A stretch of DNA of 64,000 nucleotides from Parvularculaceae bacterium (GTDB lineage: Bacteria > Pseudomonadota > Alphaproteobacteria > Caulobacterales > Parvularculaceae). Position numbers and translations under genes: made by a program. The stretch's first letter is position 1; every line of letters begins with the position of its first letter. Of the stretch, positions 61,791 through 64,000 are shown in pieces. The notes under the pieces are model-generated. The model saw only the letters and a list, made by a program, of their open reading frames with translations. It did no database searches and was not told the DNA's origin. The stretch is taken from the NCBI GenBank assembly GCA_028284065.1, contig JANQSJ010000008.1:310001-374000 (forward strand), read 5' to 3'.

Positions 61791-62549
61791 ATGGCGCTTA
61801 TCCCTGAAAGTATCTCGCCGCTCGCCGCGTGCCTTGTCGTCATCGCCAGCTTCTTCACCTCCGCCCTGACGGCGGCGATGGGCATTGGCGGCGGGCTACT
61901 TCTGCTGGCGATCATGGGCGCCGCATTGCCGCCTATCGCCGTGGTGCCGGTGCATGGGGTTGCGCAATTCGCCTCCAACGCCAGCCGTCTCGCCATCCTG
62001 CGCGCGCACGTCGTGTGGCCGGCGATCGGCTGGTTCACGCTCGGCGGCCTCATTGGCGCAGCGCTCGGCGCGCGGCTTTATGTGGACCTGCCGGCCTGGG
62101 CGCTCAGGATCGGGGTGGGCGGCTTCGTGCTGGCGACCGCCCTTGGCCCGAAGCCGCAGAGCCTGCGGCCTGGCCCGCGCAGCTTCGCCGCCGTCGGCGC
62201 GGTCGGCTCTTTCCTTTCAATGTTCTTCGGCGCCACCGGGCCCATCGCCGCCGCGATGCTCTCCGCGACGGGGTGGGCGCGCCTCAATATCGTCGGCAGC
62301 CACGCAGCGGCCATGACCGCGCAGCATGGGATCAAATCGCTCGCCTTCGGCGCGGTCGGCTTCGCGTTCGGGCCATGGGCCGCGATCATCGGCGGCATTG
62401 TCGTCGCCGGCGCGCTCGGGTCCTGGGTCGGCTCGAAAATCCTGAAGCGGCTGCCGGAGCGAACATTCCAGCGCGGCCTAAAGGTCGCGCTCGTCGTCGC
62501 CGGCAGTTACCTCATCGTTCGAGGACTCATTGATGCGCAGGCGGCCTGA
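61791..62549 (+). CDS. Sulfite exporter TauE/SafE family permease
   Basis: A 252-residue permease with eight or so transmembrane segments: FFTSALTAAMGIGGGLLLLAIM with the GIGGG signature, then VVPVHGVAQFASNASRLAIL and SFLSMFFGATGPIAAAMLSATG. The family exports sulfite, sulfoacetate or similar anions. The ATG at 61791 begins directly before the first span. No sulfur-metabolism gene is adjacent; the sulfotransferase is 36 kb away. Confidence 0.92.
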   Translation: MALIPESISPLAACLVVIASFFTSALTAAMGIGGGLLLLAIMGAALPPIAVVPVHGVAQFASNASRLAILRAHVVWPAIGWFTLGGLIGAALGARLYVDLPAWALRIGVGGFVLATALGPKPQSLRPGPRSFAAVGAVGSFLSMFFGATGPIAAAMLSATGWARLNIVGSHAAAMTAQHGIKSLAFGAVGFAFGPWAAIIGGIVVAGALGSWVGSKILKRLPERTFQRGLKVALVVAGSYLIVRGLIDAQAA

Positions 62550-62553
62550 ACGC

Positions 62554-63171
62554 TCAAAACACGTTCAGCGTCTGGCCGGCGAGGCCGATCGGCCAGCGGC
62601 CAAATTCAAAGAGCTGGAATTTCGCCGCGAAGGCGTGACTTTCCTGGCCGCCATCGCCCTTGTCGGCCTCTTCGTCGGCGTCCTCTTCAGCGACAAGCGC
62701 GAGGAGCGCGCCATGGGCGGCCTGAACGGCGGCGCCCACCGCAAGCTGGCGCACGGCGGGATCGACGACGTCCCAGATGCTCGACGCCTCCTCCACGGCG
62801 GCGTCCGCCGCGGTTGAGACGGCGTCCGCCGCTGCTGCTATTGAGAATTTCAGCGCCTCCTCGGACAGGACGTCCAGCGCCCGCGCCGTGACGTCCGCGC
62901 GCAGCAGTTCTTCAGCCTCCCAGGCCGGGCTGTTCCAGTCGAGATTTTCAGCCGCCGCGGCGGCGTCCTCCCAGTTCGCCACCACCGCCACATCCGCATG
63001 CGGAAAACCGAGCGCATCCGCAAAGGCCTGCGCCGCGGCGGCGGCGCCGGGCGTCAGCGGCTCGCCGAGATTTGCGAACCATGGGATCGCGTCGAGCCCG
63101 CGCACGAAGGCGCCGACTTTGGCGAGGCCGGGCAGGTCGGCCTCCAGCGCGTCGAATTCGTCGTCATCCAT
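62554..63171 (-). CDS. Acidic alanine-rich protein of unknown function
   Basis: A 205-residue protein that I do not recognise. It begins MDDDEFDALEADLPGLAKVGAF-like acidic helix (ATG at 63171), continues through WFANLGEPLTPGAAAAAQAFADALGF, and has repeated Ala/Glu/Asp-rich helices. No membrane segment or motif is evident. The upstream in-frame region to 63384 runs through the small-RNA candidate and is not likely to be translated. Convergent with the permease by 4 bases; CTGAACG and CGTTCAG (62546-62568) form a hairpin over both stops. Confidence 0.6.
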   Translation of the reverse strand: MDDDEFDALEADLPGLAKVGAFVRGLDAIPWFANLGEPLTPGAAAAAQAFADALGFPHADVAVVANWEDAAAAAENLDWNSPAWEAEELLRADVTARALDVLSEEALKFSIAAAADAVSTAADAAVEEASSIWDVVDPAVRQLAVGAAVQAAHGALLALVAEEDADEEADKGDGGQESHAFAAKFQLFEFGRWPIGLAGQTLNVF

Positions 63172-63248
63172 CAGTCGCAACCATTTTCCCGGGTCGAACG
63201 GCCGATCAACCCGGCTGACAATTCGCCCGGCAATCCCCCCCCGAAACG

Positions 63249-63277
63249 AAAAAGCGCCCGGTCCGAAGACCGGGCGC
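63249..63277 (-). terminator. Rho-independent terminator
   Basis: Perfect 10-base arms, GCGCCCGGTC and GACCGGGCGC, with a TTCG tetraloop on the minus strand, followed by TTTTTCG. It ends transcription coming from the lolA side and protects the gene at 62554-63171 from read-through. Confidence 0.88.
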
Positions 63278-63405
63278 CAAGCTGCGCTGTTGCGCCTGCG
63301 CCGGGAGGGGATGTTCCGGCGTCGGTGGGCGCCCACGGACCTGCTAGCGGGGGGGCAACGCTGGTCCTCGGTATGGCCGCCCAAGCACTGTTACCTTAAA
63401 TCCGC
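63249..63405 (-). ncRNA. Candidate structured small RNA
   Basis: On the minus strand, a run of stems leads to an intrinsic terminator. In order: GGACCAGCG with CGCT...GGTCC, the palindrome GTGGGCGCCCAC, CGCCGG with CCGGCG, then GCGCCCGGTC-TTCG-GACCGGGCGC followed by TTTTT (63249-63277). A promoter-like TACTAT lies upstream at about 63411-63416, in an AT-rich patch between the lolA stop and this region. It could be a 6S-like or other regulatory RNA, or just the end of the lolA transcript. The class is not assigned. Confidence 0.45.
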
Positions 63406-63478
63406 ACCATAGTAGTTTTCAAGCAAAAAATTCAAAAAACACTTGCCTGTGACGAAGTGGCAAGAAGGCGCGCGACGG

Positions 63479-64000
63479 TCAGCGGTTCAGAAACTCGCCG
63501 CCTGCGTCGGGCACGCGAAACTGTCGGTTGGCGATCTTTACGCCCTCCTCCACGCGCTCCAGAGACACGACCGTTAAGCGCCCTTGCGGGTCGAGGACCG
63601 CCCATTCGCGCAGCTTCAATTCCGGCGCCTCGAAGATCAGGGTGATCTCGCCTTCGGTCTCGCCTTCCGGGTCGATCAAGGTGACGTCTACGGCGCCGGG
63701 ATAACGATTGACGCCGGCGACGCTCAGCTCATCCGCAGTCAAATCTTTGGTCAGCAGATAGCGAAGCGGCGTCGTCCTGATGGGGTAAAGGTCCGTCGTG
63801 TCGAGGTCATTGTCGCGCACATAGACATTTCCTTGCGTCGCCACGATGACGAGCGGCGGCTCGTCTTCGCCCGCATACTCCATGCGCAGTTGCCGCGGCC
63901 GGCGCAGCCAAAGATCGCCTTCGGACACCGCGCCCGACGGCGAAACCTGAATAAACTCCGCTTGCAGCGTCGTCAGCGCCTGCAGATAGCCGACGACGCG
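63479..64000 (-). CDS. lolA: Outer-membrane lipoprotein carrier LolA, 3' part
   Basis: The frame is open to the end of the window, so the signal peptide and start lie beyond it (174 codons less stop are visible). It contains LQAEFIQVSPSGAVSEGDLWLRRPRQLRME split around the first strands, with the LolA pattern of phenylalanine-x-Q and G-x-L-x-L-x-R-P, and later VTLIDPEGETEGEITLIFEAPELKLREW. LolA carries lipoproteins across the periplasm from LolCDE to LolB. ftsK is the expected neighbour outside the window. Confidence 0.9.
   Translation of the reverse strand, partial: RVVGYLQALTTLQAEFIQVSPSGAVSEGDLWLRRPRQLRMEYAGEDEPPLVIVATQGNVYVRDNDLDTTDLYPIRTTPLRYLLTKDLTADELSVAGVNRYPGAVDVTLIDPEGETEGEITLIFEAPELKLREWAVLDPQGRLTVVSLERVEEGVKIANRQFRVPDAGGEFLNR

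Noticed and set aside
63249-63405. Identification of the RNA candidate as SRP 4.5S RNA
   Set aside because: The conserved SRP tip with GGAAGGAAGC-like sequence is not present.

Overview
This window is a 64 kb stretch of GC-rich bacterial chromosome from an alphaproteobacterium. The evidence is the gene order tsaB-rimI-fur ... miaB-phoH-ybeY-corC-lnt-xre-metK, the run hemD-mitofilin-hemY, the run rsmI-yraN-gshB, a flagellar FlbT gene beside mtaB-ftsY-yciB, and several TTAA-N7-TTAA boxes of the kind bound by CtrA. A Caulobacterales/Parvularculales-like relative is my guess; nothing in the window fixes the genus. The content is overwhelmingly chromosomal core. I see no prophage, transposase, CRISPR array, rRNA or convincing tRNA gene.

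Layout. 1-8.5 kb: end of a 2-hydroxyacid dehydrogenase, dut-moeB (minus), an epoxide-hydrolase-like enzyme, rlmN, a lone SelD-associated-type flavoprotein, arfB, an ArsR/SdpI autorepressor pair and argG. 8.6-15.4 kb: gpsA and tsaD (minus), then hemD, mitofilin-like and HemY-like envelope proteins (plus); hemC is not in the slot I expected. 15.4-24.3 kb: short-chain dehydrogenase, DUF547, Tat-exported beta-lactamase-family protein, malic enzyme, NifU-type Fe-S protein, membrane zinc-ribbon protein, dodecin. 24.4-27.6 kb: a more accessory-looking patch with a sulfotransferase, a lower-GC 0.5 kb segment with a 61-codon gene and hairpins, a nitroreductase, DUF1203 and an amidase with a defective-looking start. 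27.6-38.2 kb: tRNA modification, ribosome maturation, lipoprotein acylation and metK. 38.3-42.3 kb: small regulators, an HTH/DUF2975 operon with a conspicuous operator, rdgB and hemW. 42.3-53.9 kb: envelope genes (acidic-tailed secreted protein, LppC lipoprotein, BON lipoprotein), gshB running into a two-glycosyltransferase plus membrane-protein cluster, and lptF-lptG. 54-58.4 kb: flbT, mtaB, ftsY, yciB, NUDIX. 58.4-64 kb: a MarR-type regulator with a histone-H1-like tail, an RNA methyltransferase, exonuclease III, a TauE/SafE permease, an unknown acidic protein, a candidate structured small RNA and the partial lolA.

The least expected layer is between the genes. Two families of bipartite palindromic elements, each built of two stem-loops joined by a short linker, occur at 19.5 and 28.8 kb (family 1) and at 41.0, 59.9 and 61.4 kb (family 2). 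Copies run into coding sequence: one supplies the stop of rimI, and another appends about 27 codons to rdgB in a phase that stays open in two other copies. Next to the 61.4 kb copy lie two perfect long hairpins (24-bp and 18-bp arms). The window therefore gives a sample of a repeat system that shapes protein ends and intergenic regions.

All calls come from reading the sequence; no database or folding program was run. Start codons were chosen by eye from ribosome-binding sites, gene overlaps and domain starts.
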